A stretch of DNA of 33,580 nucleotides from Planctomycetota bacterium (GCA_014238415.1 JABABA010000031.1:1-33580), one strand, 5' to 3'. Shown: positions 7,748 through 15,350, counted from the first letter of the stretch. Program-made: numbers and translations. Notes: generated from the sequence alone by a model not told the origin.

Positions 7748-8376
7748 GCGTCACCTCCTGTGGTGCCCACCCGCTGGGCAAGCTGCTCCAGAGCGGAACC
7801 CTCAGCGATGATCAGGCCACCGTTGATCACGTCCATGGCACATAGATCACTCGATACCCGCACATGGACCCCAGGAAAGTTCCTAAAGGAACGGTAGAGG
7901 GCGTCATTGGCCTGTCCAATCACAACGCAGGCGCGGCGCGGACTCCCCAGATCCGCCAGCACCTTGCGGGCAGCCTTTGAAGAGGGATTGTCGAACCCAC
8001 CAAGGTCAGCGACCACCACTTCGTCATCGGCCAACTTGCCGGCAAGCGCCGAGCGCAGGGCGACCCGACGGGCCTTGGTGGGCATGTGATAGCTGAAGTC
8101 CCGGCGCTTCGGGCCGAAGACAGTTCCACCACCGCGCCAGATGGGCGACTTCACATCACCTGCCCGGGCGCGGCCCGTGTGCTTTTGCTTGTAAGGCTTC
8201 TTGTTGGTGCCCTGGACCTGGGCGCGCCCTTTGGTGCTCGCGTTGCCCTGTCGCTTGTTGGCCTGATACATCAGGACCGCATCCTTGAGGGTACGGTAGA
8301 GGACCTTGCCTCCGAAGGGGCCTTCGTCAAACTCGACGGTGCCGACATTGCCTGCTTGATAGCTTTTGACCTGCAT
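7744..8376 (-). CDS. rplD: 50S ribosomal protein L4 (uL4)
   Basis: L4 lines the peptide tunnel; in E. coli it also represses the S10 operon through the leader RNA. The 210-residue product begins MQVKSYQAGNVGTVEF. It contains the tunnel loop region QVQGTNKKPYKQKHTGRARAGD, then PIWRGGGTVFGPKRRDFSY, and a C-terminal Rossmann-like core ending ALEQLAQRVG. The start at 8376 is 4 bp after the rplC stop. An in-frame ATG at 8586 would overlap 70 codons of rplC and is rejected. Confidence 0.96.
   Translation of the reverse strand: MQVKSYQAGNVGTVEFDEGPFGGKVLYRTLKDAVLMYQANKRQGNASTKGRAQVQGTNKKPYKQKHTGRARAGDVKSPIWRGGGTVFGPKRRDFSYHMPTKARRVALRSALAGKLADDEVVVADLGGFDNPSSKAARKVLADLGSPRRACVVIGQANDALYRSFRNFPGVHVRVSSDLCAMDVINGGLIIAEGSALEQLAQRVGTTGGDA
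7752..7759 (-). promoter_or_regulatory. Perfect Shine-Dalgarno sequence for rplW
   Basis: On the minus strand AGGAGGTG ends 4 nt before the ATG at 7747 (6 nt from the AGGAGG core), inside the last codons of rplD. It is the strongest ribosome binding site I saw in the window, and it decides the rplW start in favour of the first of two nearby Met codons. Confidence 0.85.
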
Positions 8377-8380
8377 GGAA

Positions 8381-9019
8381 TTAGCCCTTCTTGACTCCGG
8401 TCTTGGCGGTTTGCACCGATACGAACCCGTTTCGGGGTCCCGGCACGGCGCCCTTGATGAACAAGAGGTTGCGATCGGTGTCGATGCGTAAGATCTCAAG
8501 GTTCTTGGTCGTGATGCGCTTGGCACCGAAATGGCCCGAACTGCGCTTGCCCTTGAACACGCGCGCGGGATAGGCCGAGCAGCCAATCGAGCCCGGCTTG
8601 CGGTAGTTCTTTGAACCGTGCGTCTTGGGTCCCCGGGCGAAGCCGTGACGCCGGATGGTTCCGGAGAAGCCCCGGCCGCGGGAGGTTCCGATTACGTCAA
8701 CGAGCTGGCCACAGTCGAAGGCTTCCACCGTGATGGCGGCCCCCACTTCCAGATCGGAGTCACCGGCGAGACGATCCTCGCGCAGAAAGCGCTTGGGAGC
8801 CGTGCCGACTTGGGCCGCCTGCCCACGACGGGGCTTGCTGGCGACCTTGTCGCGAACATCCTCAAATCCAAGCTGAACGGCTGAATAGCCGTTCTTCTCT
8901 TGCGTGCGCAGTTGCATGACTGTGCAGGGGCCCGCTTCGACGACGGTGCAGCCGGTGGCTGTACCGTCCTCAGCGAACAGTTGTGTCATGCCTTTTTTAC
9001 GCCCTAGAATCAGCGTCAT
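8381..9019 (-). CDS. rplC: 50S ribosomal protein L3 (uL3)
   Basis: L3 binds near the peptidyl transferase centre and starts 50S assembly. The 212-residue product opens LGRKKGMTQLFAEDG. It has the extended-loop signature GRGFSGTIRRHGFARGPKTHGSKNYR (residues about 115-140) that reaches toward the catalytic centre, followed by GHFGAKRITTKNLEI. Length is normal. An unusually long 284-bp gap separates it from rpsJ. Confidence 0.97.
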   Translation of the reverse strand: MTLILGRKKGMTQLFAEDGTATGCTVVEAGPCTVMQLRTQEKNGYSAVQLGFEDVRDKVASKPRRGQAAQVGTAPKRFLREDRLAGDSDLEVGAAITVEAFDCGQLVDVIGTSRGRGFSGTIRRHGFARGPKTHGSKNYRKPGSIGCSAYPARVFKGKRSSGHFGAKRITTKNLEILRIDTDRNLLFIKGAVPGPRNGFVSVQTAKTGVKKG

Positions 9020-9303
9020 GATCCTTGAGTCCTCTAGGAAGGGCCGGTTCGACCAGGGCTACCCCGAAGGGTTGACGTCTGGCCACGCGGCGGTCGTTGA
9101 TGGTTGTGAAAATTGTCCCCCTCGATTGAATTCTCCGCACGGCTGACCACAGGAGTCGAAAACCGTAAAGAAAAAAAGGAGGGGACGGTTGGGGTGGCCA
9201 GGAGGCCATTTGCTGCCACGCTGGGGAGCGCAGCAATAACCACCGGCAATGTGCCGGGGTTGATTGGAATTGAGTTGGAGGGCCGCAGCCCAGTTCTTCC
9301 AGT
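9020..9303 (-). other. 284-bp rpsJ-rplC spacer with hairpin and T-run
   Basis: No gene is supported here. In transcription order it holds a perfect 6-bp stem with a CAT/ATG loop at 9243-9257 (CCGGCA/TGCCGG). A second stem-prone segment lies around 9213-9235, a TGGCC/GGCCA pair around 9198-9211, and then seven T residues (plus-strand A-run about 9172-9178). The T-run is too far from the stems for a textbook intrinsic terminator. I found no convincing promoter. In most bacteria rpsJ and rplC lie close together, so a regulatory or processing role is possible. Confidence 0.5.
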
Positions 9304-9609
9304 TCAGGCTTTGATGCGGATATCGACACCCGCGGGCAAATTCAGACTGGAGAGGGAATCGATAGTTTGGGGTGTGGGCTCGGAGATGTAGATCAGACGC
9401 TTATGCGTGCGGATCTCAAACTGCTCCCGGGACTTCTTGTCGATGAACGGTGAGCGCAGAACGGTGTAGCGCTCGATTCTTGTTGGCAGCGGAATCGGAC
9501 CAGTGACCCGTGCGCCGGTGCGCTTGGCCGTGTCAACGATCTCGACGCCTGACTGGTCTAGCGCCTCGTGATCGTAGGCTTCCATACGGATCTGGATCTT
9601 CTCGCTCAT
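9304..9609 (-). CDS. rpsJ: 30S ribosomal protein S10 (uS10)
   Basis: S10 is a 30S head protein that also pairs with NusB in the antitermination complex. The 101-residue product begins [17 protein letters not shown] and contains the diagnostic [20 protein letters not shown] and [14 protein letters not shown]. It ends [11 protein letters not shown], as in the family. It is the first gene of the S10 operon, about 120 nt downstream of a candidate promoter. It follows the EF-G-like gene, where tuf is often found in the str locus of other bacteria. Confidence 0.97.
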   Translation of the reverse strand: MSEKIQIRMEAYDHEALDQSGVEIVDTAKRTGARVTGPIPLPTRIERYTVLRSPFIDKKSREQFEIRTHKRLIYISEPTPQTIDSLSSLNLPAGVDIRIKA

Positions 9610-9672
9610 GCGTTCTGCTGGGTGGGGCGCACATCCTGCGCTCCACCTTGGGGACGGGGTTCTGACTGGGGT

Positions 9673-9690
9673 CCGGAACTGGGGTTCCGG
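9673..9690 (-). promoter_or_regulatory. Leader hairpin upstream of rpsJ
   Basis: Perfect 7-bp stem (CCGGAAC 9673-9679, GTTCCGG 9684-9690) with a 4-nt loop, in the transcribed leader between the candidate S10 promoter and rpsJ. There is no T-run, so it looks like a leader structure rather than a terminator. In E. coli the S10 leader binds L4; whether this hairpin does is unknown. Confidence 0.5.
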
Positions 9691-9738
9691 TATGACTCAC
9701 GCACCTGGGGACAGGCCTCAGGATTGAAAGGGCCGAAG

Positions 9739-9767
9739 AGAGTACGCCCGGGATGGGGCACCGTCAA
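9739..9767 (-). promoter_or_regulatory. Candidate sigma70-type promoter of the S10 operon
   Basis: Minus strand: -35 TTGACG (9762-9767), 17-bp spacer, -10 TACTCT (9739-9744). The -35 matches consensus at 5 of 6 positions; the -10 matches at only 3 of 6. It lies in the 266-bp gap between the EF-G-like gene and rpsJ, and would give a leader of about 120 nt containing the 9673-9690 hairpin. Prediction from sequence only. Confidence 0.45.
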
Positions 9768-9875
9768 CGCCCCAGGGGCACATTCTGGGCAGATTCTTGG
9801 GCTGGAGGAATGACGGACGCAAGCCCTCCCCGGGGCTGCCCCTGCCCTCCCGAGCTGGCCCCCCCAAGGGGACCC

Positions 9876-12035
9876 TCAGCCGAAGAGCAGACCCCGGGCC
9901 TCAAGGTCCTCAGAACTCAGGACCCGCTGGCCCCTGGGGCGCAGGGAGCAGGTTGCATTGCCCTGGGAAATCGAGCGCACCCCTGTAGCGTAGCCCAGCA
10001 TGGAGTGCAGGGGCACCATGCCCCAGAGCACCCGCGAGGCCCCCTCCCCTCGGAACCCCTCCAGACTGGCCCCACGGCCCCTGAGATCCGCGGTCACAGC
10101 AGATGCGAACTCCTTTCGAACCTCTACTTCAAAGGACATGGTTGGCTCTAAGACCGAGACCTCAAGCTTGCTCAGGGCATCCCGCAGGGCAACAATCGCG
10201 GCCTGGGCGAAAGCGGCTTCCGAATCCGCCCCAGGGCGCGAATCCCCGCCCACAACCGTAATCCCGAGGCCCGCCAGGGGCATGCCACAGCGGGGACCGC
10301 TCTGGACCTCCCCCCTGAGAGCGGCTTCCACCGCAGACCTCATCTCAGTGGGTATCGGGCAAGACGGGCCAAAGAGAATCTCGGGCACAGGATTGGGACC
10401 AACCGCACCTGAAGGGCTCCTGAAGGCATCCTGGTCGGGCGCCGGCCTGGAAGTATCGGACTGAAGGGTTACCTCCAGGCCCTCGTCCTCCCCCGAGCAA
10501 GTCAGGGCCCAGGTCCTGGGGCGGGGCATGACCGCCAGTTCTACTGCTCCGAAGTTGAGTTCCCCCGCCAGAGTGCGCTCGATCTTGCCTGTCCCCCTTG
10601 CCTCTCCCTCGACAGTCTCCAAGTAAGTGACCCTGGGCCTGCCCACCAGGGGCTCGACCCCGCTGGCCTGAGTCAGGCGCCCCACCAGGATCTCCAAGTG
10701 CAGCTCACCCATCCCCTCCAGAGTCCATTGACCGGGACTGGGGCCCTCGTGGGCAAACAAGGAGGCATCCTGATGCACCAGGCGCGCAAGAGCTGTGGCC
10801 AGGGCCTCCCGGTCAGCATCCTGCCTGGGTTCCAGAATGCACTGGATGACTGCAGCGGGGGGCGGCAAGACCTGCATCTGTAGGGGCTGAGTCGGATCAC
10901 AGAGGGTGTCACCAGTGGCGCTTGCGTTGAACCCGGTAGCCCCCACTATCTGGCCGGGCCCGGCAGAAACCAGGTCCTCCCCGTGTTCTGCGTGGATGCG
11001 AGCCAGGGTCTGAACCTGCTCGTGTTCACCGGTGCGGGAGTTGAGCACGAAATCCCCCGCATGCAGAGTGCCGCCGTAGATGCGCAGGAAAGCCAGTTCA
11101 TCAGTGCCATGGTCCTGAAACTTGAAGAGCATGGCGCTCAAGGGTGCCTCAGGATCCGGGGCCGGAAACAAAGAAGGCTCCCCCTTGGTCGCGGTCCAAT
11201 GCACGCGCTCACCGGGACTGGGCAAATAGGAACAGATCCCGTCCAGCAGCCAGCCGATGCCCGCACCGCTCAAGCCCGACCCAAAAACAACGGGAAGGCT
11301 CTTCCCTGCACGGGTCACCCGGGCAATAGCCGCTTGCAATTGTTCGGGAGCGGCTCCCTCGTCAGCCAGGATCTGCCCCATGAACTCCTCGTCCAGGTCA
11401 ATGATCTGATCCACCAGCTCGCTACGCAGGACCTCCGTCTCATCGTGGAGTTCCTTGGGAATAGGACCACCAACCGCCTCGGGCCCATCCCAGGTCAGGT
11501 ACTTGCGATCGACCAGATCCAGCAGTGAGGTCAACCCTTCCGGCCCCATCTGGGGGTATTGAAGCAAGAGCGTTCGCGCGCCCAGGCGCTGCTCCAAAGA
11601 ACGCACGGCGGCGAGCGGATCAACCCCGGGCAGGTCACACTTGTTGATCAACGCCAAAGCCGCCACCCCCTGGCGCTGCATCTGACGCCAAACGGTCTCG
11701 GTCTGGGCCTGCACACCGCTGCCCGCGTCAAGGACCAGCACTCCCCCATCGAGCACACGCATGCAGCGCTGAACTTCCAATGTGAAGTCCACATGCCCTG
11801 GAGTGTCGATCAAGTTGATCCCATGGTCGCCCCAGGGCACGTGAGTGCAAGCAGAGACAATCGTGATGCCCCGCTCACGCTCGGGTGCCAAGAAGTCCAG
11901 GGTGGTGGTGCCATCCTCCACCCGGCCCATGTGCCGTTCGATGCCGGTCTCCACCAGAATGCGCTCGGCCACCGTGGTCTTGCCCGCATCAATGTGCGCG
12001 GCGATGCCGATGTTGCGGATCAGCTCGATTCCCAT
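9876..12035 (-). CDS. Divergent elongation factor G, EF-G2 (mtEFG2/spdEFG2)-like GTPase
   Basis: This is a five-domain translational GTPase of 719 residues. G motifs are intact: AHIDAGKTT (13-21), switch I RGITI (55-59), DTPGH (77-81) and NKCD (131-134). Domain II and III signatures (GDTLCDP, GMGELHLEI) and the domain V signature (LGYATGVRSISQGNAT) are present. Domain IV is unusual. The tip-loop motif normally written SGGRGQYGHV is replaced by LAGELNFGAV, and the HDVDSSE-type motif by RPGADSE. The switch I region (RVEDGTTTLDFLAPERERG) and DFTLEVQRCMRVLDG resemble mitochondrial EF-G2, a ribosome-recycling factor. From this I infer recycling rather than general translocation. It overlaps the upstream Tsr3-like gene by 16 bp. 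It occupies the usual fusA slot, and no canonical EF-G is in the window. Confidence 0.85.
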   Translation of the reverse strand: MGIELIRNIGIAAHIDAGKTTVAERILVETGIERHMGRVEDGTTTLDFLAPERERGITIVSACTHVPWGDHGINLIDTPGHVDFTLEVQRCMRVLDGGVLVLDAGSGVQAQTETVWRQMQRQGVAALALINKCDLPGVDPLAAVRSLEQRLGARTLLLQYPQMGPEGLTSLLDLVDRKYLTWDGPEAVGGPIPKELHDETEVLRSELVDQIIDLDEEFMGQILADEGAAPEQLQAAIARVTRAGKSLPVVFGSGLSGAGIGWLLDGICSYLPSPGERVHWTATKGEPSLFPAPDPEAPLSAMLFKFQDHGTDELAFLRIYGGTLHAGDFVLNSRTGEHEQVQTLARIHAEHGEDLVSAGPGQIVGATGFNASATGDTLCDPTQPLQMQVLPPPAAVIQCILEPRQDADREALATALARLVHQDASLFAHEGPSPGQWTLEGMGELHLEILVGRLTQASGVEPLVGRPRVTYLETVEGEARGTGKIERTLAGELNFGAVELAVMPRPRTWALTCSGEDEGLEVTLQSDTSRPAPDQDAFRSPSGAVGPNPVPEILFGPSCPIPTEMRSAVEAALRGEVQSGPRCGMPLAGLGITVVGGDSRPGADSEAAFAQAAIVALRDALSKLEVSVLEPTMSFEVEVRKEFASAVTADLRGRGASLEGFRGEGASRVLWGMVPLHSMLGYATGVRSISQGNATCSLRPRGQRVLSSEDLEARGLLFG

Positions 12036-12520
12036 GGCATGGTCCCTCCCGCTGGGGATTCCAGCAGTGCTCGCAGGCCAGGATTCAGGTCCAGGAAAGC
12101 CTCGCGAAAATGATAGCCCGCGAGCAATTCCGGACGGGAGTCACCCAGCAGGGCAAGGGCCGCCCAGAGCGCCTCCACCGAAGCCAGGCCGTCTTGCGGG
12201 TCGGAATGGATGCGACTTCGCCGGGGATAGGCAGTGCGCAGGGGAGGCAGGCGACGCAACAAGGGCTGACCCTCAAGGCTTGCCACCAACTTGGGCAACC
12301 GACGCCAGTTGCTGTCGAGCACGAGCAGATCACGGCCCCTGTCCGCTGCGGAGATCTCTTCGCCGTCCGGATGCAACAGTACACGATCCTTTGCTGGCAC
12401 TCTTGCCTGGGGATCGAAAGAACGGAACTCGATCCCGGGCATGCCCCTCAGAGGCGTCAAACTGCACTTGGCCGCGCTCTCGCGTGGATCACGCAGGATG
12501 AGGACATGGGGACGGCGCAT
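12020..12520 (-). CDS. Tsr3-like protein (TDD superfamily, putative aminocarboxypropyltransferase)
   Basis: The 166-residue protein follows the Tsr3 pattern. It has an N-terminal RDP...KCS..PLRG segment (residues 10-26), LVLDSNWRRLPKL (66-78, the D-x-x-W site), RRLPPLRTAYPRRS (89-102), SVEALWAALALLG (114-126) and YHFREAFLDLN (136-146). Tsr3 transfers the 3-amino-3-carboxypropyl group of S-adenosylmethionine to a hypermodified pseudouridine of small-subunit rRNA in eukaryotes and archaea. Related bacterial DTW proteins modify tRNA. The Tsr3 motif Asn-Pro-Val-Asn-Tyr-Gly is not kept, and the RTAYPRRS region looks partly DTW-like, so the RNA target is open. Its 3' end overlaps the EF-G2-like gene by 16 bp, implying co-translation with a ribosome factor. 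Confidence 0.7.
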   Translation of the reverse strand: MRRPHVLILRDPRESAAKCSLTPLRGMPGIEFRSFDPQARVPAKDRVLLHPDGEEISAADRGRDLLVLDSNWRRLPKLVASLEGQPLLRRLPPLRTAYPRRSRIHSDPQDGLASVEALWAALALLGDSRPELLAGYHFREAFLDLNPGLRALLESPAGGTMPWESS

Positions 12521-12587
12521 GGGTGCAGGTTCCAGAAGAACGGATCAGGATACACCGATCCCAATGCATCTCCTAACTCGTACATCG

Positions 12588-12615
12588 ATGGTAGGCGTGT
12601 GGACCACGATGACAA
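12588..12615 (-). promoter_or_regulatory. Weak candidate promoter for the Tsr3-like/EF-G2 pair
   Basis: Minus strand TTGTCA (12610-12615), 16-bp spacer, TACCAT (12588-12593); matches are 5/6 and 4/6. It is 68 bp upstream of the Tsr3-like start, in a 180-bp stretch without a gene. A short perfect stem (CCAGG/CCTGG) just upstream near 12680-12693 could mark the end of the preceding unit, but it has no T-run. Speculative. Confidence 0.25.
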
Positions 12616-12700
12616 TCGGCACACGCGTCTAGGACGCCGTTACAAGGCGCCCATGGAGCGTTTGCGAGACTAGTCTGGCGGCCAGGAACGCCTGGAACCT

Positions 12701-12829
12701 TCAGATCGCGAACAGCAGTACCAGTGCCAGGCCCAGCCAAAGTACTCGTCCCAGTGCTCGGTCGTACCGCGCACTCGGTTGGTGGTGCCAATTGGACGGC
12801 AGGGTTGCAGGAATTTGGTCTTCTCTCAT
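12701..12829 (-). CDS. Small hypothetical membrane peptide, 42 aa
   Basis: A short reading frame (ATG at 12829, TGA at 12701-12703) encodes 42 residues. A polar N-terminal half (MREDQIPATLPSNWHHQ) is followed by basic residues and a C-terminal hydrophobic stretch (VLWLGLALVLLFAI) that could be a single tail-anchored membrane helix. A purine-rich AGAGGAGAG lies about 9-15 nt upstream, acceptable as a Shine-Dalgarno. The frame begins 40 bp after the secreted-protein gene ends, so the two may be co-transcribed. I do not recognise a family. Chance is a real alternative at this size. Confidence 0.45.
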   Translation of the reverse strand: MREDQIPATLPSNWHHQPSARYDRALGRVLWLGLALVLLFAI

Positions 12830-12869
12830 GGGCTTGAAGCTCTCCTCTCACTCGCCCCCGATGCGCGTC

Positions 12870-15032
12870 CTAACGATCGCGCACAGGTTCGGACGAAGTC
12901 GGGTGGGGCGAGAAAATAGCGTTGTCGTGGAACAAATCGTCGAACTGGTAGAAAACCTGACCCGAGGCCCGTGGGGCTTCGACCTCAGTACTGATATCCC
13001 CCATGGCTGGAACCGGGCGCCCATGGGCATAGGTCAAATCGGCCCAATAGCCCGCGCCAGGATTGGCCGGATCAATGAACAGGGTGCCATTGGCCGGATT
13101 GATCCAAAGGAAGGTCTTCCAGGCGCCGGTTGGCGGGATGATGTCACCTCCGGCAGGGTTCGGATTGCGCAGGAAGGGCGGAAACCAAAGCACGTCGGGG
13201 TTGCCGTCCCCATCCGTGTCAATGTTCTTTGCCCCGTACGGATTGAAGGCGGAGATATCGGTCTCACAGAACGACCCAAGCGGGTGCTGCCGGTGGGAAC
13301 ACATTTTGGCCACGCCGTAGCCCTCGGTCATCTGACCGATCACGAGACCCTGTGTGCCATCGCCCTCCCTCAATCGCGAAGGACTCGGATGAGCCGTGCT
13401 ACCGATAATGAACGGTGGAGGATTGAATCGAAAGTCGCCCCCGCGGGCTGCAGTTGAGTACTGGTAGCCAAGGCGCACATGGTCGTGACCGTCCAAGTAG
13501 GGACTCAGGCGTTCTTCATCTACCGGACGGGGAAAGACATCTGGCTGCTGAATTACATCGTAGTGGGGCCGAAAACCCCATCCCGCGCGCCACTGCATCT
13601 CGGCCACTTTAGGTGCGCCATAAGCGGGCTTGATGCTCATGATCTCGAAACTGTGGGAGCCAGATGAGAAGTTCGAACGGATGTCATCGTGCAGCTTCGG
13701 GCCGAAGTCCACCAGGCGGTAGTAGTGGCTGTGCTCATCGAGGTTGATCACCTTGACCCTGAGGGAATCACCCTGGTCCCATCCCCGGATGCGGTCACCT
13801 CTGGGGCCTTCCCCATACATCTCGTTGTTGAGATAGACGCTGACGAAGTCATAAGGACCGAATGAGTCCTGATCGATGCCCTCGGCGGTCAGGACATCCC
13901 ACGCTTCCGGCGGCAGCGCGCGCTGGTCCTCCAGCAAATCGCACCAGTCCTCAAGAACTCCCCGAGGAGCGATGTGCTCGTCCTCCAGCATCCCCAGCAC
14001 CTGCTGCGGGGTTGCTCCCGCGAGCACAGCCTGGGCAACCGTGTGGAGCTTCATTTCGGGCGCTGCGGCGCCTATGCCCGCGATGGACAGGCCCCGATTG
14101 CGGGTGGCGAAGCTCTCCCCTTGGGGATCCAGTTGCACGCTGCCCGTGTGGGCATTGATCATCTCAAAGATCGGCTGAAGGAACTGAATGCGCGGCGGAT
14201 GCTCGCGCCAGCCCCAGGTGTAGACCCCCCGTTGCAGGGAAAGGGGTGGAAACGCCACGGTCAACTCTGTGACCGAATCAACCCCCACTTGCGTCCAGAC
14301 CGAGTCGAGGCCTTTGAAGGGAAACTGGACACTGGCCGGGTTACGATGATCCATTACGACACCCGTGGGCGAAAAGTCCTCGCGCACCAGGGAATAGATG
14401 CGGAAGTTGACGCGGAGGGTGTCGAGTGCATGGGCATCGATGGGAACCCGCAGCAGGAATGTGTCGCTGTCGAATTGGCTGTCATACCAAAGGAAGTTCA
14501 CATCCACCTCCCAGATCACTCGCGAACGTCCGTCCATGCCGGGCTCAGTCAGACCGGTGTTGGTCAGAACCTTCATTTTGTACTCGCCGGGAACCTGACC
14601 GGGGGCCACGCCGCCCTGGTTGTAATTCAGCATGGGAAAGCCGTCGTAGATGCGGCCCTGGGTGGTGCCGAGCAGGATCGCTTCCAACTCCTCCGCTGCA
14701 AGCAGCATCCCTGCAGAGTCGCCTCCGTTCGCATACACGCTCAGTTCACTCACTGCACGGCAGAGTCCTTCGTTGGGACTCTCCACCAGGACAATCGGAT
14801 GGCCCATCAGGCTGAGCTGACCCTCTGCATCGTGCTCTACGACAGGCCCGATCAGATTCAGCTGCTGGCCACCAGCAGCCTGATCGGTGTGAGGAATGCG
14901 CACATCGCTGCCGACCATGGCAGAGAACATTGGGTCCAGAATGCCAGGGTCGTTGGGGTTCTGGGCGAGGCCTTGGGGGGCTACTGCAAGGCCAGCCAGC
15001 AAGGCGATTTCTTGAGTGGATCTTCTCACCAT
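12870..15032 (-). CDS. Secreted protein of unknown function, 720 aa
   Basis: I do not recognise the family. The N-terminus is a signal peptide (Arg-Arg n-region, hydrophobic IALLAGLAVAP, likely cleavage after Ala23 in QGLA-Q). The mature part is rich in beta-type sequence and aromatic residues. Two features stand out: Cys578-x-His580-x2-His583-x5-Cys589, which could bind metal or form a disulphide, and DTDGDGNPD (605-613), a calcium-loop-like motif. His pairs also occur in EHSHYY and DGHDHV. A cupredoxin- or oxidoreductase-like role is conceivable but not shown. It sits inside the ribosomal cluster between rpsG and the EF-G2-like gene, where no such gene is usual. No strong ribosome binding site precedes the ATG at 15032, so the exact start is less certain. 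Confidence 0.75.
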   Translation of the reverse strand: MVRRSTQEIALLAGLAVAPQGLAQNPNDPGILDPMFSAMVGSDVRIPHTDQAAGGQQLNLIGPVVEHDAEGQLSLMGHPIVLVESPNEGLCRAVSELSVYANGGDSAGMLLAAEELEAILLGTTQGRIYDGFPMLNYNQGGVAPGQVPGEYKMKVLTNTGLTEPGMDGRSRVIWEVDVNFLWYDSQFDSDTFLLRVPIDAHALDTLRVNFRIYSLVREDFSPTGVVMDHRNPASVQFPFKGLDSVWTQVGVDSVTELTVAFPPLSLQRGVYTWGWREHPPRIQFLQPIFEMINAHTGSVQLDPQGESFATRNRGLSIAGIGAAAPEMKLHTVAQAVLAGATPQQVLGMLEDEHIAPRGVLEDWCDLLEDQRALPPEAWDVLTAEGIDQDSFGPYDFVSVYLNNEMYGEGPRGDRIRGWDQGDSLRVKVINLDEHSHYYRLVDFGPKLHDDIRSNFSSGSHSFEIMSIKPAYGAPKVAEMQWRAGWGFRPHYDVIQQPDVFPRPVDEERLSPYLDGHDHVRLGYQYSTAARGGDFRFNPPPFIIGSTAHPSPSRLREGDGTQGLVIGQMTEGYGVAKMCSHRQHPLGSFCETDISAFNPYGAKNIDTDGDGNPDVLWFPPFLRNPNPAGGDIIPPTGAWKTFLWINPANGTLFIDPANPGAGYWADLTYAHGRPVPAMGDISTEVEAPRASGQVFYQFDDLFHDNAIFSPHPTSSEPVRDR

Positions 15033-15151
15033 GAGACAACTAGTGAATGGAGTTAACGAACGGTAGTTGGTGAGAGGGTGAAGCCTTGCTCGCTGTAGGC
15101 CTCAGGCATCACCCTATTGCAGGCACTTAAAGAATGTTCATTCAAGAGACA

Positions 15152-15350
15152 TGTTCTCGTTTTGAGACATTCGGCCCACCCGACATGCCTACTGAACGAT
15201 TGGTAGGGGCTGATAGAGGCACTGGCGTGAGCGGCAGATTTCAGATCTCACTCCCCTGCAATCCTCTTGATCACACGCCTCCTACGATGTGTCCCACTTC
15301 GATGCACTTTCCAGATTTGAGACACTACTACCTTTCAAAAATTGAGACAC
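15152..15350 (-). repeat. Three direct copies of a 19-bp motif with core TGTCTCAA
   Basis: Plus-strand copies are at 15152-15170, 15307-15325 and 15332-15350, all in one orientation and all containing exact TTGAGACA (15162-15169, 15317-15324, 15342-15349). The two rightmost copies agree at 16 of 19 bases and are spaced exactly 25 bp apart; the left copy agrees with its neighbour at about 13 of 19. A fourth, weaker AAGAGACA is at 15144-15151. Repeated sites like these occur at the ends of some transposons (for example the IS21 and Mu-like types) or as tandem operators. Confidence 0.6.

Noticed and set aside
8377..8586. Longer N-terminus for L4 from the ATG at 8586
   Set aside because: It would overlap rplC by about 200 bp; L4 family members start at the MQVKSY position.
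12870..15032. Multicopper oxidase identity for the secreted protein
   Set aside because: His pairs such as HSH and HDH are suggestive, but the ordered set of copper-binding motifs with a Cys-His-His-Met type ending is not present.
13974..15056. Plus-strand open frame of 360 codons opposite the secreted-protein gene
   Set aside because: The minus-strand frame is twice as long and has a signal peptide and protein-like composition; the plus frame has none of these.
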